Source of the DNA: Sphingomonas kyeonggiensis
Lineage (GTDB): Bacteria; Pseudomonadota; Alphaproteobacteria; Sphingomonadales; Sphingomonadaceae
Length of the DNA: 64,000 nucleotides
Reading direction: 5' to 3'
Assembly: GCF_014204495.1 (NCBI RefSeq)
Contig: NZ_JACHLN010000002.1
Location: forward strand, 372,001-436,000
Shown here: in pieces, positions 10,582 to 20,684 of the stretch
Layout: every line of letters begins with the position of its first letter
Position numbering within the stretch: the stretch's first letter is position 1
Program-made: the position numbers and the translations under genes
The notes under the pieces: model-generated
Told to the model about the DNA's origin: nothing
What the model saw: only the letters and a program-made list of their open reading frames with translations
The model's database searches: none

Positions 10582-11616
10582 TCAGAGCCCGGCGTCGGTC
10601 TTCAGCGTGCCTTCCGGATCGGCGATCGCGTCGGCGCGCTCCTGCTCGGACCTGGGCGTGGCGACCAGCGGCTTCGCGGCGGCGAGCGCGCGGCGATAGG
10701 CCTCGACCAGCGCGGCGCGCGGCTCGGTGCGGATATCGGGCTGGACGCCCTTGCCTTCCCAATTGTCATGAGTGGTCGGATGCTCGACCCGGCCATTGGG
10801 GACGAAGGCGCTCATGCCGGCACCGAGCTCGACCGGGCGGTTCTGCGGATTGGCGCCGCCGCGGGTGGGCTCGCCGACCAGTACGGCGCGGTGCGCGGCC
10901 TGGACGTCATAGGCGAAGCCTTCCGCCGCCGAGAAGGTGCGGTTGGCGGTGAGCACGAACACCGGCTTGTCGAGATAGAGCGATCCGGTGGCCGGGATAT
11001 CGGCATGGCGCTGCTCGACTTCGGTGGTGCCGTCCCGGTTGCGCCAGGTGATCTTCGCCATCGGGATCGGGGTGGCCGAGAGATGGCCGAGCAGGCGTGA
11101 ATCGGTGGTGCCGCCGCCGCCGGTATTCTCGCGCAGGTCGATGATCAGGGCGTTGGTGTCGCGGAGCATCTCCATCGCGCGATCGATCATCACCGCGCCA
11201 TCGGCGTCCTGGGCGAAGTAGCGCAGCTTGAGATAGCCGATATTGCCCGGCAGGCGGCGCACGCCCATCAGCCCGTGGGCGATATGCTTCTCGAGCAGTG
11301 CGGCTTCATTCGGGACCGGCGTGCGATCCGGCGTGATCGTGTTGATCCTGATCTTGAGATGCAGGTCATGGCTCTCGGCGAGCAGCGCGTTGACCTGGGT
11401 GACCAGGGCCTCCCGGTCGCGGAGCGCGATCAGGCGGCCGCGCTCCTTGCGGAGCAGCGCCTGGATGCGCGTGCCGACATCCGGATAGGAATAGGTATCG
11501 AGCCCGGCGATCAATGCATCGACCGCGCGGGTAGCGGCGGCCGGTGTCAGGTCATCGGGTGCCGCCGAGACGGGAGCGGCGAGCAGAAGCAGGGCAGCGG
11601 CGGCAAGGGAGCGCAT
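10582..11616 (-). CDS. Secreted S41-family (tail-specific) peptidase
   Basis: 344 residues from the ATG at 11616. The signal peptide is MRSLAAAALLLLAAPVSA. The S41 core carries the oxyanion-type segment LIIDLRENTGGGG and the nucleophile S229 in NRTFSAAEGFAYD. No PDZ domain is evident, which puts it with the short tricorn/IRBP-like S41 peptidases rather than CtpA. The frame is open 14 codons further upstream, but the signal peptide decides the start. Confidence 0.88.
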   Translation of the reverse strand: MRSLAAAALLLLAAPVSAAPDDLTPAAATRAVDALIAGLDTYSYPDVGTRIQALLRKERGRLIALRDREALVTQVNALLAESHDLHLKIRINTITPDRTPVPNEAALLEKHIAHGLMGVRRLPGNIGYLKLRYFAQDADGAVMIDRAMEMLRDTNALIIDLRENTGGGGTTDSRLLGHLSATPIPMAKITWRNRDGTTEVEQRHADIPATGSLYLDKPVFVLTANRTFSAAEGFAYDVQAAHRAVLVGEPTRGGANPQNRPVELGAGMSAFVPNGRVEHPTTHDNWEGKGVQPDIRTEPRAALVEAYRRALAAAKPLVATPRSEQERADAIADPEGTLKTDAGL

Positions 11617-11712
11617 CGGGGTTCCGAACCTGTGAAGTGTGTTGCTTGAACAAACCACTTCGGCGCGGAACGCGATTTCCTTGCGACGAAACTCAACTTT
11701 GCCGCGACCAGA

Positions 11713-12486
11713 TCAAAGGCCGAGTGCCTTTTTTGCGACCTTCTCCACCTCGGGATCGAGCTCGGGCGGGGTCATCGGCACATGCTTCTCCAGCGCATCG
11801 GCGATCGCGGTGAGCGCAGCGATGCGGGCGGACTTCTTGTCGTTGCCGTCGATCACGATCCAGGGCGCGTGCTCGGTATTGGTGCGCTTGAACATCTCGT
11901 GCATCGCGTCGAGATATTCGGGGCGCTTCGCCCGATTGCGATAATCGTCGAGCCCGGTCTTCCAGCGCTTCCAGGGGTGTTCGAGCCGGTCCTTGAGCCG
12001 CTTGTCCTGGGTCTTCTGGGTGACGTGGACGAAGACCTTCACCAGGGTGGTGCCGGCCGTGACCTGCTGGGCCTCGAAATCGTTGATCTCGTCATAGCCG
12101 CGTTCCCACTCGGCCTTGCCGGCAAAGCCCTCGACCCGCTCGACCAGGACGCGACCGTACCAGGTACGGTCGAAGATCGCGATATTGTGCTGGGCGGGCA
12201 GCCGGCGCCAGAAGCGCCAGAGGAAATGATGGGCAAGCTCTTCCTGGGTGGGCGCGGAGATCGGCCAGACCTCGTAATAGCGCGGGTCCCATTCGGCGGT
12301 GAGGCGCTGGATGATGCCGCCCTTCCCCGCCGCGTCCCACCCCTCGAACGCGACGATCGCGCGGCGGCGGTGGACGATGTGCGCGTAGTGGATGTGGCTC
12401 AGCCGTTTCTGGACCTTGGCCAGCGCCTTGTCATAATCGCCGTGGAGCTTCTCGCCCTTCTCATAGTCCGACAGATCGATCGTCAC
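11713..12486 (-). CDS. ppk2: Polyphosphate kinase 2 family protein
   Basis: 257 residues, GTG start. P-loop kinase that transfers phosphate between polyphosphate and nucleotides. Walker A is FEGWDAAGKGG, Walker B is AIFDRTWYGR, and the lid segment is RYYEVWPISAPTQEE, all signatures of PPK2. Single-domain length suggests class I (nucleoside diphosphate) or class III; sequence inspection cannot decide. It adds to PPK1, PPX and the Pho-boxed phosphate transporter elsewhere in the window. Confidence 0.93.
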   Translation of the reverse strand: MTIDLSDYEKGEKLHGDYDKALAKVQKRLSHIHYAHIVHRRRAIVAFEGWDAAGKGGIIQRLTAEWDPRYYEVWPISAPTQEELAHHFLWRFWRRLPAQHNIAIFDRTWYGRVLVERVEGFAGKAEWERGYDEINDFEAQQVTAGTTLVKVFVHVTQKTQDKRLKDRLEHPWKRWKTGLDDYRNRAKRPEYLDAMHEMFKRTNTEHAPWIVIDGNDKKSARIAALTAIADALEKHVPMTPPELDPEVEKVAKKALGL

Positions 12487-12544
12487 GCCGTTCCTCCATT
12501 CAGTGGGGGAACGATAGAGGCACGATAAGGCTGCGCCAACCGCC

Positions 12545-13096
12545 TCAGTCGGGGTTTTCGGCCGCGACCTTCGCGGTCTCGGCGCGCAGGGCCTTGAGTT
12601 CCTCGAGCGACATCGGCGCGTCCGGACCGGAGCCGCTGTCGCCGCAGCGGTTGTGCAGTGCCTGCGACGCGGTGAGCATCCGCTCGCTGAGCGCGAACTG
12701 GCGGTCCATCGCCTGATCCATCTCCTTCGGCATGCCGTTGCTGCCCATGCCGGCGGTTGCCGCGCTCGACATCAGCGAGCCACCCATCGACACCGCCGTG
12801 CCGACGCCGGGGATAAGTCCCGCCAGGCTGGAGAGCAGCCCGCCGGTACGCGCAGCCTTGGATCGCGCCTGCATCTTCTTGCGCATGTCCTCGGCCATCT
12901 TGGTCATGCCGATGCTCTCGGCCTGCATGTCGCGTTCGGCCTGGGCGACTTCGGCGCGCAGCTTGGTGCAGACCGGATCCTCCCCCGGCGCGCCAGGCGG
13001 CGTGGCCGGCGCGGGCACCTCCTGCGCGGCGGCGTTGGCCTGGGCGAGCAGCAGGGCGGCGGCGGTTAGGGCAAGCATGCGGGGGTGACGCTTCAT
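12545..13096 (-). CDS. Secreted protein of unknown function with glycine-zipper segment
   Basis: 183 residues. A signal peptide (about 1-25), a Pro/Ala linker, a charged probably coiled-coil stretch (45-85), then a Gly/Ala/Ser-rich hydrophobic segment (LAGLIPGVGTAVSMGGSLM, about 90-115) resembling a glycine zipper, then a second polar helix. Two cysteines (about 43 and 149) could form a disulfide. I do not recognise the family. It could be a periplasmic or outer-membrane-associated protein. Confidence 0.6.
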   Translation of the reverse strand: MKRHPRMLALTAAALLLAQANAAAQEVPAPATPPGAPGEDPVCTKLRAEVAQAERDMQAESIGMTKMAEDMRKKMQARSKAARTGGLLSSLAGLIPGVGTAVSMGGSLMSSAATAGMGSNGMPKEMDQAMDRQFALSERMLTASQALHNRCGDSGSGPDAPMSLEELKALRAETAKVAAENPD

Positions 13097-13110
13097 GGCA
13101 GGGCTCCCGG

Positions 13111-14484
13111 TCAGTCGTCCGAAGGTGGGTGGAGGTCGGTGATCCTGCCGGCGGCGTCGACGCCGAAGCGCCAGGTCATCGACTGGTTCTGGAAGGCGAT
13201 CGCATAGAGGCGGACATGGTCGTCCTTGCCGGGCGTATCCGCGACCAGGGTGACGCGCCGGACCGGGCCGAGCGCGGCGAGCAGCGGCTGGCCGTAATCC
13301 TCGAGGAACGGCACCGGCCCCGTGAGTGCGCTTTCGGCATAGCGCTTGCGATCGAGCTTGCCCGCTGCCGCTTCGGCCATCGCCTCGCGCATCAGCGCGG
13401 TGAGTTCGGGCTTCGTATCCGGCACCGCCTTGGGGGCGGCCGGCCTGGGCAGGTAGAAATCGGCGATGCCGCGCGCCAGCAGCGGATAGTAACGCTGCTG
13501 GTTGGTGAGGACGATCACCGTCAGCCCTTCGGCATCGGCATGGAGGATGTCGGCGAGCGCGGGGCCGCCGCTGTGCCCGACTACCTTGACGCCATGATAG
13601 GTGCCGACGGTCCAGCCCACACCGAAGCCGGCGGGCTTGCCGGTCTTGAGCAAGGGGGGCGTCTCGAGCAGCTTCTGGCTCTCGGGCCTGAGCAGTTCGC
13701 CGCGATCGAGCGCGGCGAACAGGGCGGCGAAATCGCGCGCCGAGCTGTGCAGGCCGCCGGCGGCATAGCCGGTCTCGCCATAGACGAAGCTGCTCATCCG
13801 CTGCTCGCCGTCGCGCCAGGCATGGATGGCGGCGCGGTGCGGGAGCGGCAGCGACGAACGGAAGGGACCGCCCTGGCGCTCGAAGTTGAAGCCGGTGTCC
13901 TTCAGGCCGAGCGGCGTGCAGATCTCGTCGCGGAAGATCGCGGCGATGTCCTTGCCCGCCACCTTCTCCATCACCGCGCGCAGCACGACGAAATCGGTGA
14001 AGCCATAGCGGCTCTCGGTGCCCGGCGCATAGGCGAGCGGGGCCTGCATCGCGGCGGCGAGCGTGTCGGCGACATTGTCCTTATGCTCGGGCAGCTTCTC
14101 GGACAGGCCGGAGCTGTGGCTCGCGAGGTTGAGGATCGTGATCTCGCGCCAGCTGGCGGGCGCATCCGGGAAGAAGCGATCGAGCGTGTCGTCGAGGCGG
14201 AGCTTGCCGGCCTCGACCAGCCGCATCAGCGCGATGCCGGTGAAGATCTTGGTGGCGGACGCGGTCTGGAAGCGCGTATCCGGCCCGACGGGTGCATTCC
14301 ATTCGAGATTGGCGAGCCCGTAGCTGCGCACCGTCTCGACCTTGCCCTTGCGGACCACGGCGACGGCGATGCCGGGGATGTGCCCGGCCTCCATCTGGGT
14401 GCGGACATAGTCATCGACGGCATCGGCGCCTGCGGGCGACGCTGCGAACAGGGCCATGGCGGCCACACCAGCCAGGTAACGCAT
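13111..14484 (-). CDS. Secreted serine hydrolase, beta-lactamase/class C fold
   Basis: 457 residues with signal peptide MRYLAGVAAMALFAASPAGA. The nucleophile motif SxxK is S76-A-T-K79 and the HSGG motif (VVGHSGGPALAD) stands for the KTG element. The second motif is unclear near YGFTDF. A C-terminal domain of about 130 residues follows the hydrolase core. Family members include esterases, D-amino peptidases and penicillin-binding-protein-like enzymes, so the substrate cannot be named. One of three such enzymes in the window. Confidence 0.85.
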   Translation of the reverse strand: MRYLAGVAAMALFAASPAGADAVDDYVRTQMEAGHIPGIAVAVVRKGKVETVRSYGLANLEWNAPVGPDTRFQTASATKIFTGIALMRLVEAGKLRLDDTLDRFFPDAPASWREITILNLASHSSGLSEKLPEHKDNVADTLAAAMQAPLAYAPGTESRYGFTDFVVLRAVMEKVAGKDIAAIFRDEICTPLGLKDTGFNFERQGGPFRSSLPLPHRAAIHAWRDGEQRMSSFVYGETGYAAGGLHSSARDFAALFAALDRGELLRPESQKLLETPPLLKTGKPAGFGVGWTVGTYHGVKVVGHSGGPALADILHADAEGLTVIVLTNQQRYYPLLARGIADFYLPRPAAPKAVPDTKPELTALMREAMAEAAAGKLDRKRYAESALTGPVPFLEDYGQPLLAALGPVRRVTLVADTPGKDDHVRLYAIAFQNQSMTWRFGVDAAGRITDLHPPSDD

Positions 14485-14576
14485 CCAACTCTCCCGACAC
14501 GAGCAAGACTGCCCGAAATCGGGCTAGCCGGGTCGGGAACGTGCCGGGAATGGCTATGCGATGAAAGTCGATCTGC

Positions 14577-15593
14577 TTACTTCGAAGTCGCGATCCGATC
14601 GGCATCGACGCGGTTCTGGAGCATCTTGCCCGCCTCGGCATCGGCGGCGCTGCGCAGCGTCGTCTCGGCGATGGCGGCCAGCGCTTCCTCGGTAAGGAAG
14701 GCCTGGTGGCCGGTGACCAGCACGTTGGGGAAGGTCAGCAGGCGCTGGAACAGGTCGTCGGAGACGATCTCGTTCGACAGGTCCTCGAAGAACAAATCGG
14801 CTTCCTGCTCATAGACGTCGAGCGCGACGGCGCCGATCTTGCGGGACTTGAGCCCCTCGATCAGCGCGGCGGTGTCGATCAGTGCGCCGCGGCTGGTGTT
14901 GACGATCATCAGGCCGTCACGGGCGGCGTCGATCGTCGCGGTATCGATCAGGTGGCGGGTGTCCGGGGTGAGCGGGCAATGGAGGGTGATGATCTCGGCG
15001 GTGCGCAGCAGTTCGTCGCGGGGGACGTAGCGGACGCCGATGCGCTCCAGCTCGGGATCGGGATAGAGGTCCGCGGCCAGCACCTCGCAGCCAAAGCCGA
15101 GCCTGAGGCCGCGGGCGACCAGCGCGCCGATCTTGCCGGTGCCGATCACGCCGACGGTGCGCCCGTGGAGATTGCGGCCGATCAGGCCGTCGAGCGCGAA
15201 ATTATTGTCGCGCACCCGCGCCCAGGCGCGCGGGATATGGCGATCTACCGCAAGCAGGAGCCCGATGGTGAACTCGGCAACGGCATGGGGGGAATAGGCG
15301 GGCACGCGGACCACGGCGATCCCGAGCCGATGCGCGGCGGCGAGATCGACATTGTTGAACCCGGCACAGCGTAGCGCGACCAGCCGCGTCCCCTGCCCGG
15401 CCAGCACTTCCAGCACCTCGGCATCGACGACATCGTTGACGAAGACGCACACCGCCTGGTGCCCGGCGGCGAGCGATGCGGTGGCGGGCTCGAGGCGGGG
15501 CTCGAGGAAATGCAGGTCATGGCCGAATGCCGCGTTCGCTTCGGTCAGGAAGCGGCGGTCATAGGACTTGGTGTTGAACACCGCGATACGCAT
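14577..15593 (-). CDS. D-2-hydroxyacid dehydrogenase (D-lactate dehydrogenase type)
   Basis: 338 residues from the ATG at 15593. MRIAVFNTKSYDRRFL is the typical start of fermentative D-lactate dehydrogenase LdhA. The NAD-binding motif is GVIGTGKIGALVARG, the substrate Arg lies in NTSRGALID, and the Glu/His catalytic dyad lies in the C-terminal third (VLVTGHQAFLTEEAL). It reduces pyruvate or a related 2-ketoacid with NADH. The upstream in-frame extension to 15680 looks non-coding. Confidence 0.9.
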   Translation of the reverse strand: MRIAVFNTKSYDRRFLTEANAAFGHDLHFLEPRLEPATASLAAGHQAVCVFVNDVVDAEVLEVLAGQGTRLVALRCAGFNNVDLAAAHRLGIAVVRVPAYSPHAVAEFTIGLLLAVDRHIPRAWARVRDNNFALDGLIGRNLHGRTVGVIGTGKIGALVARGLRLGFGCEVLAADLYPDPELERIGVRYVPRDELLRTAEIITLHCPLTPDTRHLIDTATIDAARDGLMIVNTSRGALIDTAALIEGLKSRKIGAVALDVYEQEADLFFEDLSNEIVSDDLFQRLLTFPNVLVTGHQAFLTEEALAAIAETTLRSAADAEAGKMLQNRVDADRIATSK

Positions 15594-15819
15594 GCATGTC
15601 TCCCGCCGGATGTGCCGGCCATTTCGGATACCGCAGCGGCCCGGCGGCGGCCAGTGGTGCCCGGACATGCGCCCTATCATGCGTCAACCACACCATTTCG
15701 GATGAAATTGGGCGCGTGACGAATGAAAATCGTCGCAACTTCCCTTGAATAATAGCTGAATTATATGCTTTTTTCGCTGCGGAGCTGCGCTCCGGGTTTC
15801 AGCGTTCTTGGGGGATTTC

Positions 15820-17052
15820 ATGAAAATCGGTTCGATGTGGCGTCTGGGCGCAGGCCCTTGCGCGTGCGTGATGGCGCTTGCCGCCTGCAGCGGCGGTGGC
15901 GGCACCGGCTCCGGACCCAGCGGCGGCGTTGCCGGCCCGACCCCGGCGCCGACGGTCAGCCCGACGCCGACTCCCACCCCCACGCCCACGCCGGTGCCCA
16001 AGGAAACCGCGACCACCAGCGACGGCGTGACCGTCGACATCGCGCCGATCGCTGCCTTCGAATATCCTTGGGCGATCAACTTCATTCCCGACGGGCGCCT
16101 CCTGGTGACCCAGGCCTTTGACGGGATCCGGCTGGTTGCCCAGAACGGGTCCTATTCCGCGCCGCTTGCCGGCCTGCCCAAGGGTTTCCGCGCGTTCGAC
16201 ATCATACTGAGCGCCGATTACGCCACGTCGCACAAGGTGGTCATCAGCTTCGACGAGCCGGGTACCAACGGAGCGGAAGGGCTCGCCGTGGCGACGGCCG
16301 AGCTCGTGTTGCCGACCGATGGCGAGCCGCGCTTCGAGAATTTCAAGACCATCTGGAGGCAGACCAAGACGACCACTGCCGGCCAGTTCGGCGGCAAGCT
16401 CGCCTTCTCGCCGGACGGCAAATATCTGTTCATCACCACCGGCGAGCGCGCGACCTTCGATCCGGCGCAGGACCTGTCCAATACGCTGGGCAAGACGATC
16501 CGGCTGTTCGCCGACGGCACGATCCCGCCGGACAATCCCTTTGTGAAGACGCCCGGTGCGATGCCGGAGATCTGGACGCTCGGGCATCGCAATCCCTATG
16601 GCATCGCGTTCGATGCCGCCGGGCGCCAGTGGCAGCACGAAATGGGTCCCAAGGGCGGCGACGAGCTCAACCTGATCGTTCCCGGCGGCAATTATGGCTG
16701 GCCGAAAGTCTCCTGGGGCAACAACTATGACGGCGGGCTGATCCCCAAGCCGGCGACCGGCGACGGCTATGTGGCGCCGGTGACCTATTGGGACCCGGTG
16801 ATCGCGCCGGCGGGCATGATCATCTATTCGGGCAAGATGTTCCGGCAATGGGCCGGCTATGCGATCATGGGCGGCCTGCAGTCGCAGGGGCTGGTGTTCG
16901 TCAAGTTCAACGGGACGAGCGCGGCCGAAGTCGCCCGGTTGCCGCTCCACGCGCGCATCCGCGATGTCCGCGAAGGCTCGGACGGGGCGATCTGGGTGCT
17001 CGAGGATACCGGCACCGGGCGCGTGCTGCGCGTCTCGCCCCGGCCGAACTGA
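15820..17052 (+). CDS. PQQ-dependent sugar dehydrogenase-like lipoprotein
   Basis: 410 residues from the ATG at 15820; a TTG four codons earlier is in frame. A lipobox LAAC (C23) marks it as a lipoprotein. A Gly-rich stretch and a Pro/Thr spacer of repeated TP dipeptides (about 40-60) act as a flexible tether. The rest is a six-bladed propeller of the soluble glucose/sorbosone dehydrogenase type (YPWAINFIPDGRLLVT, WTLGHRNPYGIAFD, GGDELNLIVPGGNYGWP). It likely oxidises sugars in the periplasm using PQQ. No PQQ biosynthesis genes are nearby. Confidence 0.87.
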   Translation: MKIGSMWRLGAGPCACVMALAACSGGGGTGSGPSGGVAGPTPAPTVSPTPTPTPTPTPVPKETATTSDGVTVDIAPIAAFEYPWAINFIPDGRLLVTQAFDGIRLVAQNGSYSAPLAGLPKGFRAFDIILSADYATSHKVVISFDEPGTNGAEGLAVATAELVLPTDGEPRFENFKTIWRQTKTTTAGQFGGKLAFSPDGKYLFITTGERATFDPAQDLSNTLGKTIRLFADGTIPPDNPFVKTPGAMPEIWTLGHRNPYGIAFDAAGRQWQHEMGPKGGDELNLIVPGGNYGWPKVSWGNNYDGGLIPKPATGDGYVAPVTYWDPVIAPAGMIIYSGKMFRQWAGYAIMGGLQSQGLVFVKFNGTSAAEVARLPLHARIRDVREGSDGAIWVLEDTGTGRVLRVSPRPN

Positions 17053-17058
17053 GCGGCC

Positions 17059-18450
17059 TCAGCAGGCGACGACGTTCACCGCCAGGCCGCCCTGGGCCGT
17101 CTCCTTGTACTTGGAGCGCATGTCCTCGCCGGTCTGGCGCATCGTCTCGATCACCGCGTCGAGGCTGACGACATGGCTGCCGTCGCCATGCATGGCGAGA
17201 TAGGCGGCGTTGATCGCCTTGATCGCGCCCATCGTGTTGCGCTCGATACAGGGGATCTGGACGAGGCCGCCGATCGGATCGCAGGTGAGGCCGAGATTAT
17301 GCTCCATGCCGATCTCGGCGGCGTTCTCGATCTGGGCGTTGGTTGCGCCGAGCGCCGCGGCCAGGCCGGCGGCGGCCATCGAGCAGGCGACGCCGACTTC
17401 GCCCTGGCAGCCCATCTCGGCTGCCGAGATCGAGGCGCGCTTCTTGTAGAGGAAACCGATCGCCGCGGTGGTCAGCAGGAAAGTCCGCGAACCCGCGGGC
17501 GTGGGGTTGGCGCAGAAGGTCTCGTAATAGCGCAGCACCGCCGGGATCACCCCCGCCGCGCCATTGGTCGGCGCGGTGACGACGCGGCCGCCGGCGGCAT
17601 TCTCCTCGTTCACCGCGAGCGCCCACAGGCTGACCCAGTCGAACACGAGCGACGGATCGCTGCGGGGCCCGCGTGCCATCAGCCGCTGGTGCAGGTCGCG
17701 GGCGCGGCGCTTGACCTTGAGGCCGCCGGGCAGCTCCCCCTCCCCGCGCATGCCGCGATCGATACAGGCCGACATGGCGGCGCGCAGGCTGTCGAGGAAG
17801 GCGTCGGTCTCGGCATCGTCGCGCCAGGCGGCTTCATTGGCCCGGACGATATCGGCGATGCTGGCGTCCTGCGCCGCCGCCACGGCGAGCAGCTCGGCGC
17901 CGGAGGTGAAGGCGAAGGGCAATTTGACGTTGGTCTGGGGCGGCTCGCAGCCACCTTCGACGATCGCGCCGCCGCCGATCGAATAATAGAAGGTCTCCCA
18001 GGGCTCGCCCTCGGGATAATGGGCGACGAAGCGCATGCCGTTCGGGTGCGCCGGCAGGAACTTGTCGTCGCGGAAGATCAGGTGGCGACCCTCGACGAAC
18101 GGCACCACGACATGGCCGCCCAGCGCCAGCTGCTGCTCGGCGCGGATCGTCTCGACGATGGTGTTCACCGCATCGGGATCGACGCTCTCGGGCTGGTAGC
18201 CGGCAAGGCCGAGGATCGTCGCGATATCCGTGGCGTGGCCGCGCCCGGTGAGCGCGAGCGAGCCGAACAGCTCGCAGGAGACGGCAGTCGGCGTGCCCTT
18301 GTCCAGCGCCTGCTCCGCGAAGGAAGCGGCGGCGCGCATCGGGCCGACAGTGTGCGAGCTCGACGGGCCGATACCGATGGTGAACAGGTCGGCGAGCCCA
18401 ATCGTCGCCTCCGCCCGGGCACGCGCCCGCGCGGTGTTGTCTTCAGACAT
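17059..18450 (-). CDS. sdaA: L-serine ammonia-lyase (iron-sulfur type)
   Basis: 463 residues, single-chain L-serine dehydratase that turns serine into pyruvate and ammonia. Markers are the start [22 protein letters not shown], the cysteine motif [16 protein letters not shown], and [18 protein letters not shown], with cysteines that ligate the 4Fe-4S cluster. The ribosome site AGGAG precedes the ATG. The stop is 6 bases from that of the convergent sugar dehydrogenase. A perfect dyad lies upstream at 18518-18537. Confidence 0.97.
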   Translation of the reverse strand: MSEDNTARARARAEATIGLADLFTIGIGPSSSHTVGPMRAAASFAEQALDKGTPTAVSCELFGSLALTGRGHATDIATILGLAGYQPESVDPDAVNTIVETIRAEQQLALGGHVVVPFVEGRHLIFRDDKFLPAHPNGMRFVAHYPEGEPWETFYYSIGGGAIVEGGCEPPQTNVKLPFAFTSGAELLAVAAAQDASIADIVRANEAAWRDDAETDAFLDSLRAAMSACIDRGMRGEGELPGGLKVKRRARDLHQRLMARGPRSDPSLVFDWVSLWALAVNEENAAGGRVVTAPTNGAAGVIPAVLRYYETFCANPTPAGSRTFLLTTAAIGFLYKKRASISAAEMGCQGEVGVACSMAAAGLAAALGATNAQIENAAEIGMEHNLGLTCDPIGGLVQIPCIERNTMGAIKAINAAYLAMHGDGSHVVSLDAVIETMRQTGEDMRSKYKETAQGGLAVNVVAC

Positions 18451-18517
18451 TGCTACTCCTGCGTCCCGACTCTGGCGGCCGGATTGCTGATCTTGGTTGT
18501 AGTTTTATGTCTGTACG

Positions 18518-18537
18518 TTGAAGTTTTATAACTTCAA
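18518..18537 (-). promoter_or_regulatory. Perfect inverted repeat upstream of sdaA
   Basis: TTGAAGTT (18518-18525) and AACTTCAA (18530-18537) around TTAT, 68 bases upstream of the sdaA ATG. It is AT-rich in an otherwise GC-rich intergenic region. On the sdaA strand TTGAAG could also serve as a -35 element. An operator or promoter role is inferred from position only. Confidence 0.45.
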
Positions 18538-18561
18538 GCGGGCGAGAGGCCTCTGGCTATT

Positions 18562-18644
18562 CTGTTCCCCGGCGAAAGCCGGGGCCCAGGGTCACAAGCG
18601 ACACGGAAAAGAAACCCTGGACCCCGGCTTTCGCCAGGGAACAG
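18562..18644. repeat. Inverted-repeat element (REP/BIME-like), TTCCCCGG type
   Basis: Arms at 18562-18592 and 18614-18644 are near-perfect reverse complements, each carrying CTGTTCCCCGGCGAAAGCC or its complement. It lies just behind the aspS stop and could terminate aspS transcription. Same type as 38989-39086 and 54184-54287. Confidence 0.85.
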
Positions 18645-18670
18645 AGCGGGCGGTTGCGCGACCGCGAAAC

Positions 18671-20509
18671 TCAGCCCGCCGCGGGATCGACGATGCCGTC
18701 GGTGCCCTTCTTGGCGAGGTCCGCCGCGACCTGCGGTGCCAGGCGGATGTTGAGTTCCTTGAGCTGCTTCTCGCTGACATAGGACGGGGCCTGCATCATC
18801 AGGTCCTCGGCCTTCTGCGTCATCGGGAAGACGATGACTTCGCGGATGTTCGGCTCGTCGGCGAGCAGCATCACGATGCGATCGACGCCCGGGGCCGAGC
18901 CGCCGTGCGGCGGGGCGCCGAACTTGAAGGCGTTGATCATGCCGGCGAAATTGGTGTCGACATCGGCCTGGGTGTAGCCGGCGATCTCAAACGCCTTGTA
19001 CATGATCTCCGGACGGTGGTTCCGGATCGCGCCCGACGACAGCTCGATGCCGTTGCAGACGATGTCGTACTGATAGGCGAGGATGTCGAGCGGGTCCTTG
19101 GTCTCCAGCGCTTCGAGTTCGCCCTGCGGCATCGAGAACGGGTTGTGGCTGAAGTCGACCTTCTTGGCGTCCTCGTCATACTCGAACATCGGGAAGTCGA
19201 CGATCCAGCAGAACTCGAAGCGCTTCTTGTCGATCAGCTCGAGCTGCTCGGCGGCGCGGGTGCGCGCGAGGCCGGCGAGCTTGGCGGCCTGGGCTTCCTT
19301 GCCAGCGGCGAAGAAGATGCCGTCGTTCGGGCCGAGGCCCATCGCCTGCGCAATGGCCTGCATGCCTTCCTGGCCGTGGTTGTTGGCGATCGGGCCGCCG
19401 AACACGCCGTCCTTCTGGGTGGCGTAGCCGAGGCCCGGGAAGCCTTCCGACTGGGCCCAGCTGTTCATGTCGTCGAAGAACTTGCGGCTCTTCTCATGCG
19501 TGTTGGGTGCCGGGACCGCGCGGACGACATCGCCGCCCTCGACGATCGAGGCGAAGCGACCGAAGCCCGAGCCCTTGAAGAACTCGCTGACGTCGGTGAT
19601 CAGCAGCGGGTTGCGCAGATCGGGCTTGTCGTTGCCGTACTTCAGCATCGATTCGCGGTACGGGATACGCTTGAACGGCAGAGCGGAAACACTGCGGCCC
19701 ATGCCTTCCCAATCGGCGAATTCCTCGAACACGCCGTGCAGCACCGGCTCGATCGCGGCGAACACGTCGTCCTGGGTGACGTAGCTCATCTCGAAATCGA
19801 GCTGGTAGAACTCGCCCGGCGAACGATCGGCGCGCGCGTCCTCGTCGCGGAAGCACGGCGCGATCTGGAAATACTTGTCGAAGCCGGCGACCATCAGCAG
19901 CTGCTTGAACATCTGCGGCGCCTGCGGGAGCGCGTAGAACTTGCCCGGGTGGACGCGCGACGGAACGAGATAGTCGCGGGCGCCTTCGGGCGACGACGCG
20001 GTGAGGATCGGCGTCTGGAACTCGGTGAAGCCCTGGTCGATCATCCGGCGGCGCAGCGAGGCGATGACGCTCGAGCGCAGCATGATGTTCTTGTGGACCT
20101 TCTCGCGGCGCAGATCGAGGAAGCGGTTCCGCAGGCGGATTTCCTCGGGGTACTCGGCATCGCCGAACACCGGCAGCGGCAGTTCCTGCGCCTGGCTCTG
20201 GATCTTCGCCTCGGTTACGCGGATCTCGACTTCGCCGGTCGGCAGGTTCGGGTTCACTGCCTCGGCCGAGCGGGCGACGACCTTGCCGGTCATCGTCACC
20301 ACCGATTCGCTGCGCAGCGACTCGATCACCTGGAAGGCCGGACCGTCCACTTCGGTGACGATCTGGGTGATGCCATAATGGTCGCGCAGGTCGATAAAGA
20401 CCAGGTCGCCATGGTCGCGCTTGCGATGGACCCAGCCCGAAAGGCGGACTTCCTGGCCGACATGTTCGGCGCGGAGCTGGGCGCAGGTGTGCGTGCGATA
20501 GGCGTGCAT
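18671..20509 (-). CDS. aspS: Aspartyl-tRNA synthetase
   Basis: 612 residues. An N-terminal OB-fold anticodon domain ([33 protein letters not shown]), a class II catalytic core with motif 2 [21 protein letters not shown], a bacterial insertion (GAD) domain, and motif 3 [15 protein letters not shown]. It charges tRNA-Asp. Whether it also charges tRNA-Asn depends on the presence of AsnRS and GatCAB elsewhere, which the window does not show. Repeat elements flank it on both sides. Confidence 0.97.
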   Translation of the reverse strand: MHAYRTHTCAQLRAEHVGQEVRLSGWVHRKRDHGDLVFIDLRDHYGITQIVTEVDGPAFQVIESLRSESVVTMTGKVVARSAEAVNPNLPTGEVEIRVTEAKIQSQAQELPLPVFGDAEYPEEIRLRNRFLDLRREKVHKNIMLRSSVIASLRRRMIDQGFTEFQTPILTASSPEGARDYLVPSRVHPGKFYALPQAPQMFKQLLMVAGFDKYFQIAPCFRDEDARADRSPGEFYQLDFEMSYVTQDDVFAAIEPVLHGVFEEFADWEGMGRSVSALPFKRIPYRESMLKYGNDKPDLRNPLLITDVSEFFKGSGFGRFASIVEGGDVVRAVPAPNTHEKSRKFFDDMNSWAQSEGFPGLGYATQKDGVFGGPIANNHGQEGMQAIAQAMGLGPNDGIFFAAGKEAQAAKLAGLARTRAAEQLELIDKKRFEFCWIVDFPMFEYDEDAKKVDFSHNPFSMPQGELEALETKDPLDILAYQYDIVCNGIELSSGAIRNHRPEIMYKAFEIAGYTQADVDTNFAGMINAFKFGAPPHGGSAPGVDRIVMLLADEPNIREVIVFPMTQKAEDLMMQAPSYVSEKQLKELNIRLAPQVAADLAKKGTDGIVDPAAG

Positions 20510-20528
20510 TTCCGGTCTTTCCCTTGCT

Positions 20529-20610
20529 CGTCACCCCCGCGAAGGCGGGGGTCCAGGGTCACGAGCGATGTTGCCTTGGGCTCTGGATCCCCGCCTGCGC
20601 GGGGATGACG
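20529..20610. repeat. Inverted-repeat element (REP/BIME-like), GTCATCCCC type
   Basis: 28-base arms at 20529-20556 and 20583-20610 are reverse complements with three mismatches. It lies between the divergent aspS and rnd starts, so this copy is in promoter rather than terminator position. Confidence 0.8.
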
Positions 20611-20684
20611 AATAAATTAGCGTGGGCGCGCATTCCTTGCAGACCCCACTTTTGTCAACCCGAAGACCGGTCTATGGGCCTAGG

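Noticed and set aside
15960-16010. TP-dipeptide repeat as a tandem-repeat locus
   Set aside because: It is a short Pro/Thr tether behind a lipobox, common in secreted lipoproteins, with no larger repeat unit.
18518-20608. Open frame of 696 codons opposite aspS
   Set aside because: Shadow of aspS that also runs through two intergenic repeat elements.
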